The notes: generated by a model not told the origin, from the sequence alone. 42,361 bases of DNA from Proteus myxofaciens ATCC 19692 (GCF_001654855.1 NZ_LXEN01000042.1:1-42361), one strand, 5' to 3'. Shown: positions 1 to 9,823, counted from the stretch's first letter. Numbers and translations: made by a program.

Positions 1-621
1 ATAAAGTTATTATTTAATTTACATTGTTGTTTTAAATTTAAATTATTTTCATTAAAAAAAATTTTTATATTTTAATTGATTTTAAAAGTGAATAAAAATA
101 AATTTTAGTAATGATAAATTTATCGATAATTTATAACATAGGGGGTAATATACAATCATTATGATTTTATTTAGTATTCCATTTTAAAACACCATCTATT
201 ACTCATAAATATTATCAAACTAAACAATAACTTTATTCAGTTAATAATTAACTCAGATTAAATAAGAGATTATAATATAATTCCATACTATTAAAAAAAC
301 AACAACCAAAATATTGTTTCTGTAATTGCCATAAATAATTCGCGATTTACTTATAGTAAATATTTAACACTGCTATGGGTATCGATAATTATTATGATAT
401 CGCAACTTTGGTATAAATAATGCAGTATTATCTAAGATTTAAAATTCCTAACGCATGCAATGAATATAAATTTTCTGCGGATAATAACTTTATTAATTTA
501 TAAAACGAAAGATAAGAAGCATAAAGACAGTGAAAATAATTATTTTGCCTTTTCACTATGTTATTCATAAAAAAATCCGTTATGCTGGGTCTTAGTAGGT
601 TAATAAGATAAGGTGCTAGAA
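1..621. other. AT-rich non-coding region upstream of ybaP
   Basis: No convincing gene is present. The stretch is strongly AT-rich with many homopolymer runs and stops in all frames. One short minus-strand open frame (428-676) overlaps the ybaP start and has no recognisable protein features. The ybaP promoter must lie near the right end, but no clear -35/-10 pair stands out. An AAGG ribosome-binding sequence lies about 8 bases before the ATG at 622. Confidence 0.6.
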
Positions 622-1431
622 ATGACGGGAATAGTTCATCAAATAAAAAAATGGATTGGTAGTAAAAAAATAACACACTACCCTTATCCTGCGGTTGATA
701 TCACCCTACCTAACAATATTTCTTTGCATCTTGTTGGCAGTATCCATCTCGGAACACCAACTATGTCACCATTATCAGATAAATTACTCGCTGAAATTAA
801 ACATGCTGAGGCCATTATTGTTGAAGCAGATATATCCACTGATACACAACCTTTTGTTCAAGAAGCACTTGAAAGAGATATCCTCGAAAATCGTATTAAT
901 GAACATTTATTAACCCATATCAGCCAAATTCTAGATGAATTAAATATTCCCCTTTTTCAAATCAATAATAAACCACTTTGGCAAATAGCCTTAATATTAC
1001 AATCAACACAAGCCATGCAATTAGGCTTACAACCACAATATGGCATTGATTATCAAACGCTTTTATTTGCTCATGAACAAGAAAAAAAAGTGATTGAGTT
1101 AGAAGGCATTAATGCGCAAGTCGAGTTATTATTGAATTTACCAAATGATGGGCAACAACTTCTTGAAGATACGCTCAACTATTGGCACGATAATGCACGT
1201 ACTTTGCAAATCATGATTAATTGGTGGCTAAACTACAATAGTAAAGAAAAACAACCACCATTACCCAATACATTTAGCCAAGCTGTGTTTGATGTATTAA
1301 TGGAAAGTCGCAATAAAAAATGGGTAAAAACATTATCAAATTTACCCGCTGGCCGTTATGTCGTTATTGTAGGTGCGTTACATTTATTTGGTGAAGGCAA
1401 TATCATTGAACGATTAACTCATCACGCATAA
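622..1431 (+). CDS. ybaP: TraB/GumN family protein YbaP
   Basis: The protein closely follows E. coli YbaP as I recall it, a TraB/GumN-type protein of unknown biochemical role. Family features are the N-terminal LVGSIHLGT segment, the IIVEADIST segment, IELEG in the middle and the C-terminal VVIVGALHLFGEGN. TraB/GumN members carry conserved His and Glu residues in such segments, and metal-dependent hydrolysis has been proposed for relatives. No signal peptide is evident. An in-frame GTG lies at 613, but the ATG at 622 is preferred because AAGG sits at the right distance and the product then starts like YbaP. ybaK follows in the same direction after 50 bases, so the two may be co-transcribed, as their neighbourhood in E. 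coli suggests. Family assignment is firm; function is not known. Confidence 0.88.
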   Translation: MTGIVHQIKKWIGSKKITHYPYPAVDITLPNNISLHLVGSIHLGTPTMSPLSDKLLAEIKHAEAIIVEADISTDTQPFVQEALERDILENRINEHLLTHISQILDELNIPLFQINNKPLWQIALILQSTQAMQLGLQPQYGIDYQTLLFAHEQEKKVIELEGINAQVELLLNLPNDGQQLLEDTLNYWHDNARTLQIMINWWLNYNSKEKQPPLPNTFSQAVFDVLMESRNKKWVKTLSNLPAGRYVVIVGALHLFGEGNIIERLTHHA

Positions 1432-1481
1432 CCCTTTAATGCATAGCAACACAGCTCTCATATTGAAATATAGGTATTACT

Positions 1482-1961
1482 ATGACACCCGCTGTTAATT
1501 TACTCGAAAAACAAAAAATCACATTCACTCTTCACCCTTATGAGCATGATGCTAGCGTACATAACTTTGGTGATGAAGCGGTTGAAAAATTAGGTTTAGA
1601 TAAACGCCAAGTATTTAAAACGTTATTAGTTGCCCTTAATGGTGATGCAAAAAACTTAGCTGTCGCAGTTACTCCTGTTTCTGCTCAATTAGATTTAAAA
1701 TTAGTGGCAAAATGCTTTAAAGCCAAAAAAGCAGAAATGGCAGATCCACAAATTGCACAAAAAGTAACAGGTTACTTAGTTGGAGGCATTAGCCCTCTAG
1801 GGCAAAAAAAACGCTTACCCACAGTTATTGATGAACAAGCTCATGAGTTTTCTACGATGTTTATTTCTGGTGGTAAACGCGGTTTAGATATTGAATTATC
1901 TGCTGATGATCTCGCGACTGTCTTAGGTGCACAATTCGCGTTAATACGCAAAGAAGATTAA
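1482..1961 (+). CDS. ybaK: Cys-tRNA(Pro)/Cys-tRNA(Cys) deacylase YbaK
   Basis: This is a 159-residue cytoplasmic editing protein of the YbaK/ProX superfamily, the same length as E. coli YbaK. Family members hydrolyse Cys-tRNA(Pro) formed when prolyl-tRNA synthetase mischarges cysteine. The single domain includes the conserved KTLLV segment near residue 46, the [12 protein letters not shown] region, the KKAEMADP region with the family's essential lysine, and the glycine-rich [11 protein letters not shown] loop near residue 100. It follows ybaP by 50 bases and ends at a strong bidirectional terminator before ushA on the opposite strand, so it is the last gene of the ybaP-ybaK pair. Nothing is degraded or unusual in the sequence. 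Confidence 0.93.
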   Translation: MTPAVNLLEKQKITFTLHPYEHDASVHNFGDEAVEKLGLDKRQVFKTLLVALNGDAKNLAVAVTPVSAQLDLKLVAKCFKAKKAEMADPQIAQKVTGYLVGGISPLGQKKRLPTVIDEQAHEFSTMFISGGKRGLDIELSADDLATVLGAQFALIRKED

Positions 1962-1985
1962 TTATTCATTTCATCAAATAAAAAT

Positions 1986-2020
1986 AGCGAAGGTGACATT
2001 AATGCCACCTTCGCTTTTAT
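1986..2020. terminator. Bidirectional rho-independent terminator between ybaK and ushA
   Basis: A perfect 10-bp stem (AGCGAAGGTG at 1986-1995, CACCTTCGCT at 2006-2015) closes a 10-base loop. T residues follow on the plus strand (TTTTAT). On the minus strand the stem is followed by TATTTTTATT. It sits between convergent ybaK and ushA and can serve both. Confidence 0.88.
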
Positions 2021-2037
2021 CTTACTGATAAAGTGAT

Positions 2038-3702
2038 TTATTTTTGATAAATAATTTCACCTTTTGGCTCATAATCAGTCGCTTTTAATGGAGAATGCGT
2101 TTCGATATAACCTTTTAATACTTCTGCATCAACAAAACCGGTATTAACGTAGCCTGGATGAGAATCAACTTTAGGATAGCCATCACCACCAATACCATTA
2201 AAGTTCAGTGTTGCCATTCGGTAGTTTTGGGTTTTATCAAGCGGTTTACCTGCAATTTTTACATCACTAACATGACATTCAGAGTCAACAGTCAAACTGA
2301 CATTATAAAACTGTGCATAAGCACCAGAATCTGGTTTCATACACGCAACAGCCGAAAGATAAGGCTCGATTTCTTCACCTTTAAAATCAACGTAGACAAG
2401 TTCGTTAGCAAAAGGTTGTACTTTTAAGACGTCTTTATAAGTGATATCACCCGATTCAATAGAATCACGTACACCACCACCACTCATAATAGCAAAATCA
2501 GCATTAGCGCGTTCTGCTTGAGCTGACAACAATAAACGAGCCATGTTAGTTTGAACAAAGCGAACTTTACTACGATCACCTTCTAATTTACCAACAACTT
2601 CGCCAACTTTAATATTAAGTTGCTCACCACCTTTATCTTGATAAGGTGTTAAGAGACTCATCATTTCTTTGTTATGAGGAATTTCTTTAGTATAGAAAAC
2701 ACGCTCTTTTGTGCCGTCTTCTTTCTTCACTTCTTTATTTAAGTTAATTGGGATCAATTGGTAATGTTTGAGTGTGAATTCACCATTACGGAATTCAAAG
2801 TCAGCACGACCTACATATTTGCCCCATTCATGAGCCTGAACAATCCACGTACCATTTTGATTATCTGGTGCACATGGTGTTCCTGGCACATAATCAGCTT
2901 GTTTATAGTTTTTGTTCTCTTGAGACATACAAACAGGGTCTTGTGAGTGACCACCCACAATCATATCAAGATAACCTTTTGGTAATGCACGAGCCATTTC
3001 CACATCACCAGGCGCATTAGAACCATGATGGCCATCATCATAATGTCCCATATGAGTTGCTGCGATAATAATGTCTGGTTTTTCATTAACGCGTAATTCT
3101 TCTACGACTTTTTTTGCTTCATCGGCAGGTTTTCGAAACTCGGTATCAGGGAAATTAGCGGGATTACCAACACGAACAGTATCATCTGTTGTTAAACCTA
3201 AAACCGCAATTTTGACGCCTTGTTTATCAAAAATGGTATAAGGTTTAAATAGACGTTTACCCGTACTTGTTTGATAGATATTCGCAGATAAGAATGGGAA
3301 TGTTGCCCATTGTTCTTGCTGGCGTAAGACTTCAAGTGGATTATCAAATTCATGGTTGCCCAATGCCATTGCATCATAACCGACTAAATTCATACCTTTA
3401 AAATCAGGCTCTGCATTTTGCAAGTCTGATTCAGGAACACCAGTATTAATATCACCACCAGAAAGTAGTAGTACGCTACCGCCTTCTTTAGCGACTTCAT
3501 CACGAATTTCATCAACTACCGTTTTTTGAGCAGCTAAACCGTATTCACCATGATCATTGTGCCAAAAATGCCCATGATGATCGTTGGTGTGTAAAATTGT
3601 GATTTGATAAGTTTTGTCTTTTTCCCAAGCCTGAGACATCACAGGCGTCATTGCAAGAGAAACGGTCAATGCGCATGCAGATAATTTAAACGATAAACTC
3701 AT
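2038..3702 (-). CDS. ushA: Periplasmic UDP-sugar hydrolase / 5'-nucleotidase UshA
   Basis: The product is a 554-residue bifunctional periplasmic enzyme that hydrolyses UDP-sugars and dephosphorylates 5'-nucleotides, salvaging nucleosides from outside the cell. A Sec signal peptide occupies about residues 1-25 (charged start, hydrophobic core, MSQA then WEKDK). The N-terminal metallophosphatase domain shows the dimetal motifs in order: HTNDHHGHF, GGDINTG, GNHEFDNP, THMGHYDDG and GGHSQDP. The C-terminal nucleotide-binding domain includes the SGGGVRDSI segment and the NFNGIGGDGYP segment. Length matches E. coli UshA (550). It is transcribed alone, divergent from fsr across about 260 bp and convergent with ybaK. 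All catalytic motifs are intact. Confidence 0.96.
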   Translation of the reverse strand: MSLSFKLSACALTVSLAMTPVMSQAWEKDKTYQITILHTNDHHGHFWHNDHGEYGLAAQKTVVDEIRDEVAKEGGSVLLLSGGDINTGVPESDLQNAEPDFKGMNLVGYDAMALGNHEFDNPLEVLRQQEQWATFPFLSANIYQTSTGKRLFKPYTIFDKQGVKIAVLGLTTDDTVRVGNPANFPDTEFRKPADEAKKVVEELRVNEKPDIIIAATHMGHYDDGHHGSNAPGDVEMARALPKGYLDMIVGGHSQDPVCMSQENKNYKQADYVPGTPCAPDNQNGTWIVQAHEWGKYVGRADFEFRNGEFTLKHYQLIPINLNKEVKKEDGTKERVFYTKEIPHNKEMMSLLTPYQDKGGEQLNIKVGEVVGKLEGDRSKVRFVQTNMARLLLSAQAERANADFAIMSGGGVRDSIESGDITYKDVLKVQPFANELVYVDFKGEEIEPYLSAVACMKPDSGAYAQFYNVSLTVDSECHVSDVKIAGKPLDKTQNYRMATLNFNGIGGDGYPKVDSHPGYVNTGFVDAEVLKGYIETHSPLKATDYEPKGEIIYQK

Positions 3703-3961
3703 GGTATATCCCCATGTATATTATTTATTGGAAAGGCTCTGCCATATACCTTCTGTATAAAAAGAAGACAGATGTAAGATGATTTTGCTTTATTTTATGA
3801 CGTAGGTTATATATTTTTTTTATTATTTCATTGTTCTAATAGTTTTTTTGAGACATGAATCAAACTCTATCTTTCATAAAAGGACTCTATATAAAATAGA
3901 TGTAGACTAGAATAATAAAAAACAAACATTTTATTAACAACTTAATAATGCAGGGAAATAG

Positions 3962-5194
3962 ATGAGCAATTCAATAACCCCTTCGCAAGAGCAACATGAG
4001 CAACATAAAAAAGCGAACAACAGAAACACCGTATTTACGATATTAACGGCAATAAGTTTCTCACATTTACTTAATGATATGATTCAATCGCTTATTTTAG
4101 CGATTTATCCAATGTTGCAATCTGAGTTTTCTTTAAGCTTTGTGCAAATTGGGTTGATAACACTGACGTATCAAATTACCGCTTCACTCTTACAACCATT
4201 TATTGGACTATATACTGATAAATATCCTAAGCCCTATTCATTACCTATTGGTATGGGCTTTACGTTATCAGGTCTTATTTTATTAGCCCTCGCTGACACT
4301 TTCCCACTATTATTAGTCGCAGCGGCGTTAGTGGGTACTGGCTCTTCTGTATTTCACCCTGAATCCTCTCGTGTTGCAAGAATGGCATCAGGAGGCAGAC
4401 ATGGGCTTGCTCAATCTCTTTTCCAAGTTGGTGGAAATTTAGGGAGTTCATTAGGCCCATTACTTGCGGCACTAATCATTGCTCCTTATGGTAAAGGTAA
4501 TGTTGGTTGGTTCTCTCTTGCTGCATTACTTGCCATCGTTGTTTTATTGCAAGTCAGTCGTTGGTATAAAATTCAGCAAGAAGCACAGAAAAAACAACCA
4601 AGAGTAGAACTACCTCATACTATATTACCTCGTAAGACATTATTTGGTTCTTTAGGTATTTTGCTTATTCTTATCTTTTCAAAATATTTTTATCTTGCCA
4701 GTATCAGTAGCTACTATACTTTTTATTTGATCCATAAATTTGGAGTTTCAGTACAAAACGCGCAGATTCATCTATTTGTTTTCCTTTTTGCAGTTGCAGC
4801 AGGAACGATGATAGGAGGCCCTGTAGGCGATAAAATTGGCCGAAAATACGTTATTTGGGGTTCAATTCTTGGTGTTGCACCTTTTACATTAATATTGCCT
4901 TATGCCAGCCTCTATTGGACAGGTATTTTAACCATCTTTATTGGTGTTATTTTAGCCTCAGCATTTTCTGCTATCTTAGTTTACGCTCAGGAGTTAATTC
5001 CGGGTAAAACAGGCATGGTTTCAGGGCTTTTCTTCGGTCTTGCATTTGGTATGGGAGGCATTGGTGCTGCGGTCTTAGGGTATGTAGCGGATCAGAAAAG
5101 TATTGAATTTGTTTATCATATTTGTGCTTATTTACCTCTATTAGGTATTTTCACCATTTTTCTACCTAATATTGGGTCACATAAAACGAAATAA
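3962..5194 (+). CDS. fsr: MFS efflux transporter Fsr (fosmidomycin resistance)
   Basis: The product is a 410-residue, 12-helix major facilitator protein of the inner membrane. It matches E. coli Fsr over nearly its whole length; that protein exports fosmidomycin and other drugs. The first transmembrane helices carry SHLLNDMIQSLILAIYP. The loop 2-3 segment is YTDKYPKP. The stretch GTGSSVFHPESSRVARMASG is characteristic, and the second-half MFS loop GDKIGRKYV is present. The ATG at 3962 has AGGGA 5-6 bases upstream. It is divergent from ushA and runs toward ybaL, the same neighbours as in E. coli. About 235 bp with a weak hairpin separates it from ybaL, so separate transcription is likely. The natural substrate is unknown. 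Confidence 0.94.
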   Translation: MSNSITPSQEQHEQHKKANNRNTVFTILTAISFSHLLNDMIQSLILAIYPMLQSEFSLSFVQIGLITLTYQITASLLQPFIGLYTDKYPKPYSLPIGMGFTLSGLILLALADTFPLLLVAAALVGTGSSVFHPESSRVARMASGGRHGLAQSLFQVGGNLGSSLGPLLAALIIAPYGKGNVGWFSLAALLAIVVLLQVSRWYKIQQEAQKKQPRVELPHTILPRKTLFGSLGILLILIFSKYFYLASISSYYTFYLIHKFGVSVQNAQIHLFVFLFAVAAGTMIGGPVGDKIGRKYVIWGSILGVAPFTLILPYASLYWTGILTIFIGVILASAFSAILVYAQELIPGKTGMVSGLFFGLAFGMGGIGAAVLGYVADQKSIEFVYHICAYLPLLGIFTIFLPNIGSHKTK

Positions 5195-5205
5195 ACTGCT
5201 TATCT

Positions 5206-5235
5206 CCCTATTATTACAGAGAGTTAATAATAGGG
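5206..5235 (+). terminator. Possible fsr terminator hairpin
   Basis: A 10-bp perfect stem (CCCTATTATT at 5206-5215, AATAATAGGG at 5226-5235) lies 11 bases after the fsr stop. No T-run follows it (TATTAGTCGC), so intrinsic termination would be weak. Confidence 0.4.
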
Positions 5236-5429
5236 TATTAGTCGCCTTAAAAAGCGAATTTATTAAAATAACATAAAAATAAGCAGTTGCATCAAAAAAA
5301 ACACTGAACATGTTATTTTTATAAATATTCAATAATTTCTAGCGAAATTATGACTCAAATACGTTAAACTATTATCCTGCTTTATCACTCGCCCCGACTC
5401 ATGTAGTTTTATAACAAGAAGGAGAATTG

Positions 5430-7193
5430 ATGCCGCATTCAACACCACTTATTACCACCATTGTTGGTGGACTAGCACTTGCTTATATTTTAGGCATGAT
5501 AGCTCAACGGCTAAAAATCTCACCTTTGGTAGGATATCTTGCTGCGGGTGTACTCGCTGGGCCATTTACTCCCGGCTTTGTTGCTGATACTTCATTAGCA
5601 CCTGAACTTGCTGAAATCGGTGTTATTTTACTGATGTTTGGCGTAGGTTTACATTTTTCTTTAAAAGATTTGATGGCAGTAAAAGCCATTGCTATCCCTG
5701 GTGCGATTGCTCAAATTGCAGTAGCAACTTTATTAGGGTTAGGATTATCAGCATTCTTTGGCTGGGGCTTATTTAGTGGCATTGTGTTTGGTTTATGTCT
5801 TTCAACAGCAAGTACCGTTGTATTGTTACGAGCTCTTGAAGAAAGAGGCTTAATCGATAGCCAACGAGGACAAATCGCCATTGGTTGGTTAATCGTCGAA
5901 GACTTAGCGATGGTTTTAGCACTGGTATTACTTCCAGCGGCTGCCAATATGCTAGAAAGTAGCGATCAAACAAGTATTTCCCAATTAATGATTAATTTAG
6001 GTATTACCATTGGTAAAGTCGTTGCCTTTATTTTAATTATGATGGTTGTTGGTCGTAAGCTTATTCCTTGGATTTTAGCAAAAACAGCTGCTACAGGTTC
6101 ACGAGAGCTGTTTACCTTGTGTGTACTCGCATTAGCGTTAGGCATTGCCTATGCTGCTGTTTCACTCTTTGATGCATCATTCGCATTAGGTGCATTCTTT
6201 GCTGGTATGGTACTTAACGAGTCAGATCTAAGCCATAGAGCTGCGCAAGATACGTTACCACTACGTGATGCTTTCGCTGTTCTATTCTTTGTCTCTGTTG
6301 GTATGTTATTTGACCCTATGGTGTTAATTGAACATCCTCTAGGTATTTTAGCGACACTCGCTATCATCATTATTGGTAAATCAGCAGCAGCGTTATTGAT
6401 TGTTCGTATGTTTGGGCACACAAGACGAACCGCCCTCACTATTTCGGCCAGTCTTGCACAAATTGGTGAGTTTGCCTTTATCCTTGCAGGATTAGGCGTC
6501 ACACTTAATGTATTAGAGCCAGATGCACGTAATCTAGTATTAGCTGGTGCATTAGTATCAATAATGCTCAACCCTATCTTATTTAGCTTATTAGACCGCT
6601 ACTTGGCTAAAACAGAAACCAAAGAAGAAGTCGACAAGCAAGAACAAGAAGAGAAAAAAGAAGAAGAAATGCCAATACCCGTCGATATTTGTGGTCATGC
6701 CATTATCGTAGGTTATGGTCGAGCAGGAAGCATGCTTTCAGAGAAGTTACTTGCTCAATCTATTCCTTTAGTCATTATTGAGAATAGCCGTAAGAAATTC
6801 GCTGAATTAAAAGAAAAAGGCTTAAACACAGTCTTAGGTAATGCATCAACAAAAGATTCGCTTGCATTAGCGCGTGTTGATTGTGCTAAGTCTTTATTAC
6901 TGACCATTCCTAATGGTTATGAAGCTGCGGATATTGCTGAAACAGCAAGAGGCATGAATCCTGATTTAAATATTATTGTTCGTGCTCACTTTGACGATAT
7001 TATTGTTCGTGCTAATTACGATGAAGAAGCCTCATTTATTCGTGAAAAAGGTGCCGACCATATTGTTATCGATGAAGATCAAACTGCGGCAGCAATGGCT
7101 GAAATGCTAACTAAAGAAGTTGAATTTGGCTGTGCTATAGATGAAACACCTGATGACGGACAGCAAGTTATTGCACCCAATCTAGCACAATAA
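5430..7193 (+). CDS. ybaL: Kef-type monovalent cation:proton antiporter YbaL
   Basis: This is a 587-residue CPA2-family inner-membrane antiporter with a C-terminal cytoplasmic TrkA-N (RCK) domain. The first roughly 380 residues form 12-13 membrane helices, including LVGYLAAGVLAGPFTPGF, the STASTVVLLRALEERG region and the ASFALGAFFAGM helix. A very acidic and lysine-rich linker follows (KETKEEVDKQEQEEKKEEE). The nucleotide-binding Rossmann domain begins at HAIIVGYGRAGSML and ends with the expected acidic residue in VIIENS. The relatives KefB and KefC are gated by glutathione adducts; whether YbaL is gated that way is not known. The ATG at 5430 is chosen over an in-frame TTG at 5427 because AAGGAG ends five bases before it and E. 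coli YbaL starts equivalently. It runs alone and ends at a strong terminator. Confidence 0.94.
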   Translation: MPHSTPLITTIVGGLALAYILGMIAQRLKISPLVGYLAAGVLAGPFTPGFVADTSLAPELAEIGVILLMFGVGLHFSLKDLMAVKAIAIPGAIAQIAVATLLGLGLSAFFGWGLFSGIVFGLCLSTASTVVLLRALEERGLIDSQRGQIAIGWLIVEDLAMVLALVLLPAAANMLESSDQTSISQLMINLGITIGKVVAFILIMMVVGRKLIPWILAKTAATGSRELFTLCVLALALGIAYAAVSLFDASFALGAFFAGMVLNESDLSHRAAQDTLPLRDAFAVLFFVSVGMLFDPMVLIEHPLGILATLAIIIIGKSAAALLIVRMFGHTRRTALTISASLAQIGEFAFILAGLGVTLNVLEPDARNLVLAGALVSIMLNPILFSLLDRYLAKTETKEEVDKQEQEEKKEEEMPIPVDICGHAIIVGYGRAGSMLSEKLLAQSIPLVIIENSRKKFAELKEKGLNTVLGNASTKDSLALARVDCAKSLLLTIPNGYEAADIAETARGMNPDLNIIVRAHFDDIIVRANYDEEASFIREKGADHIVIDEDQTAAAMAEMLTKEVEFGCAIDETPDDGQQVIAPNLAQ

Positions 7194-7231
7194 CATGTCA
7201 TATAAATCCCATCATTAACGCTTAATAAAAA

Positions 7232-7265
7232 AACAACATCCTTAAATTAGGATGTTGTTTTTTTT
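7232..7265. terminator. Bidirectional terminator between ybaL and the DUF481 gene
   Basis: An 11-bp stem (7232-7242 with 7249-7259, core AACAACATCC) closes a 6-base loop. It is followed by a run of eight T on the plus strand and by seven T on the minus strand, so it can end both convergent transcripts. Confidence 0.9.
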
Positions 7266-7303
7266 GTTTCTTAATTAATAAACACGATAAAATAAAAATT
7301 TTA

Positions 7304-8314
7304 TTAAAAACGATAACCAACACCAAATGTATAATTGGTATTATTTGAATCGCCTTTATTTCCTTTAATTTTCTCTTTAACAATGTTGGCATTTAAATTA
7401 ATGCTATCAGTAAAGTTATACATCACCCCTACTCGACCATTAAAATCAAGACTGACATCATTATCAAAACTTCGTCCTACACGCCCTTTAGTATAAGCCG
7501 TCACTTTCTTCGCAAAAAGATATTGATTATAATCCCAACCTAATGCACCTTGCAGATAATTAGCATTACCATCATGACGATATTTTAAGTTTTGATAACT
7601 TAATATAGTCGTAAATGATAATGAACTTAATTCATCATTCCAAACTTGCCAACCTGGACCTGTACCAACACCTGTTTTTTCTTTAATATCTTCAATCCAG
7701 TCATGTTGATAACTTACATTCCCACGCCAGAAGAAAGAAGGCGTAATAAAGCGGTCTAAATCATAGCCAAGATTATAGTAATAGGTACTTACATTGCTAT
7801 TATCTTTATTTCGTAACATTGCGGCTGTAAAATTTTGGCGCCAATCTTCATTTGAAATATTTAAATTACCATCTAAAGAATATTTTTCAGTCGTTGAAGA
7901 TCCCTTATTATAAGCGGCTCCAGCATTGATCCCGCCTGAGATTTTATTCTCTCTTGTTTTCGCTTCAATCTTATTTTTACTTAATACTAAATCTTTCGTT
8001 AGAGCAATATTTTCTTTACTACCTTCTTTAATTAGTGTTATTTCACCATCAGGACCACTTTCTATAGAATCAATAGATTCCCATTTAGAAAATGTTTCAT
8101 TTTTAATTAATGAAGGAGTATCAATATTAAAAGATTTAACATCGGCAAGATTAATCCGAATTTCTCCAGCATAACCTGTTTTTACAAGTATTTTATTACT
8201 ATCAACAATGGAAATAGCACCAGATATTGCATCTCCGTTTTTCAAGTAAATATTATCAGCACTCGCACTAAGAGAGAAAAAAGTTAAAAATAAAAGGGTT
8301 ACGTTATTACGCAT
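7304..8314 (-). CDS. DUF481 (YdiY-like) outer-membrane beta-barrel protein
   Basis: This 336-residue predicted outer-membrane protein has a signal peptide of about 19 residues (MRNNVTLLFLTFFSLSASA, then DNIYLKNGD). Residues 20-125 form a soluble region beginning with a small beta domain (IYLKNGDAISGAISIVDS). From about residue 128 the chain has the alternating aromatic/polar pattern of a DUF481 barrel and ends in ...GVGYRF, a C-terminal Phe typical of outer-membrane barrels. E. coli YdiY has the barrel but, as I recall, lacks the long N-terminal region. The function of the family is not established. AGGAGA lies about 7 bases before the ATG. It is monocistronic and sits between ybaL and gsk, which are direct neighbours in E. 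coli, so it was inserted into or lost from a conserved block. Confidence 0.82.
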   Translation of the reverse strand: MRNNVTLLFLTFFSLSASADNIYLKNGDAISGAISIVDSNKILVKTGYAGEIRINLADVKSFNIDTPSLIKNETFSKWESIDSIESGPDGEITLIKEGSKENIALTKDLVLSKNKIEAKTRENKISGGINAGAAYNKGSSTTEKYSLDGNLNISNEDWRQNFTAAMLRNKDNSNVSTYYYNLGYDLDRFITPSFFWRGNVSYQHDWIEDIKEKTGVGTGPGWQVWNDELSSLSFTTILSYQNLKYRHDGNANYLQGALGWDYNQYLFAKKVTAYTKGRVGRSFDNDVSLDFNGRVGVMYNFTDSINLNANIVKEKIKGNKGDSNNTNYTFGVGYRF

Positions 8315-8365
8315 ATATATCTCCTGTTAATCCCGTATTACTGTAACTATTGATATTTAAATGCA

Positions 8366-8400
8366 CAAGGCAATTGCTAATAAAATTAACAATTGCCTTG
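8366..8400 (-). terminator. Hairpin after gsk
   Basis: An 11-bp perfect inverted repeat (CAAGGCAATTG at 8366-8376, its complement at 8390-8400) closes a 13-base loop between gsk and the DUF481 gene. The minus-strand tail (TGCATTTAAA) is only weakly T-rich, so this may be a terminator or a processing/stability hairpin. Confidence 0.5.
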
Positions 8401-8451
8401 ATCTTTATTTATATAAATATAATAGAATAAACGAAAATCGATAAAATACGT

Positions 8452-9762
8452 TTAACGATCCCAATACGCTTCTTCTAAACTATCTTCTTTTTCTGGCAAG
8501 CCACGAGTTAAACGAGGAGAATGCTGACTTAATACTTGGTAACTCACTCTGTTAGCATATTTACAAACTTGGGCTAATGAAGAGTACGTTAAATAAGTTC
8601 GAGGATGTTTACTTGAATTAGGCACATTAATACGATGATAGCTATTTGCCGTTATATCATGCAATAGCGCAGATAATGCAGCATCACCAGCACCATTAGT
8701 ATTCATTATTTTTTCAGGGCCACCCATATAGGGTTCAATATGAGAATAGACTTTTTCAGGATATTCACAATCTTTATAGCGCATTGCGCGACTAAATTCA
8801 TAGCGATTAAATTCAGCAATAGCACCAGGTAATAAAGGATGCGTTGTTTGGCGCTTAAAATCTAACTCTGTATAACCACCCATATAAAGACCCGCTGGTC
8901 CTGCGGTACATAAAACTAAATCAACCCAATCTAAAGCAACATCTGTCGCTAACAATGGATCTGCATGCCCTGTTAATTCAAAAGCTTCATCTTCATTCAT
9001 TGCTACAACAGAAACGTGCTCATTTAAGAAGTCACGCCAAAATTGAGGATCATCTGCAATAACGTATTTTGTGCCCATAGTCAGAACAACGGGTACATCA
9101 TATTTTTTTGCATATTCAATCGCCTTCATCGTCGCAAGAGGCATTGGCTCACCCGGTTTACAGCGCACTAAATACGCCGTTAGCACTAATGCTGATGCTT
9201 CTGCGATCACTTCTTCACGAATGCTTTCAGGCTGTAGTTGATTCATTTGCCCTGGGCTTATCGCAAAAGTCCGTTCACCGTTTTCAGTAATTAAAGTAAA
9301 ACAACGACCAATTGCGCCATCAACACCTTGTAAATAGTTTAAGTCAGTACGGCTTGAAGTATTACAAAGATAGCGATAGGCATAACTACCAATTTGAATA
9401 TTATTACACATCGTACCTAGCAATACTGATCGGTCATCAGCCAATACAGAGTAGTTATGTAATGTATTACCAATAGTGCCACCTGCAAATTCATGAGTGA
9501 TCAGATTATTTGCAGTTAGTTCGCGATATAAGGCTTCTGCAACATTATCTTCAATAACAAGAGAGTGTCCCTGACTCAAGTTATAACGATTAATAAATTC
9601 CTCATCAACCTTCGCTTCAATATCTACCAATGTTTGGTCAATACCAACTATATATGCGCGTGAGGATTCACTATCCGCCATATTGACGATAGGTTGTAAT
9701 AATGGATCTCGTAAGCTAACGGGAAAGTAGTGTTTAGATTTTCTTTTGCCAGGGAATTTCAT
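8452..9762 (-). CDS. gsk: Inosine/guanosine kinase
   Basis: The product is a 436-residue PfkB/ribokinase-family enzyme that phosphorylates inosine and guanosine to IMP and GMP in purine salvage. It matches E. coli Gsk (434) end to end. The conserved start is MKFPGKRKSKHYFPV, followed by IVGIDQTLVDIEAKVD, then FAGGTIGNTLHNYSVL in the substrate-binding part, and NTNGAGDAALSALLHD with the catalytic Asp and anion hole near residue 365. The C-terminus (RLTRGLPEKEDSLEEAYWDR) is equally conserved. About 100 bp with a hairpin separates it from the upstream wzz gene on the same strand, so it probably has its own promoter. It is intact and ordinary. Confidence 0.95.
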   Translation of the reverse strand: MKFPGKRKSKHYFPVSLRDPLLQPIVNMADSESSRAYIVGIDQTLVDIEAKVDEEFINRYNLSQGHSLVIEDNVAEALYRELTANNLITHEFAGGTIGNTLHNYSVLADDRSVLLGTMCNNIQIGSYAYRYLCNTSSRTDLNYLQGVDGAIGRCFTLITENGERTFAISPGQMNQLQPESIREEVIAEASALVLTAYLVRCKPGEPMPLATMKAIEYAKKYDVPVVLTMGTKYVIADDPQFWRDFLNEHVSVVAMNEDEAFELTGHADPLLATDVALDWVDLVLCTAGPAGLYMGGYTELDFKRQTTHPLLPGAIAEFNRYEFSRAMRYKDCEYPEKVYSHIEPYMGGPEKIMNTNGAGDAALSALLHDITANSYHRINVPNSSKHPRTYLTYSSLAQVCKYANRVSYQVLSQHSPRLTRGLPEKEDSLEEAYWDR

Positions 9763-9823
9763 GTGAACGATGCTACAAAGCTAAAAAAGATGCGCAATGT
9801 TAACACAATATACTCAGAGAGAC

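Noticed and set aside
428-676. 82-codon minus-strand open frame overlapping the ybaP start
   Set aside because: It overlaps a well-supported gene, has AT-driven composition rich in Phe, Leu and Tyr, no ribosome-binding site and no family features.
6149-6571. 140-codon minus-strand open frame inside ybaL
   Set aside because: It is antisense to a fully conserved antiporter gene, and its composition is explained by the codon pattern of ybaL.
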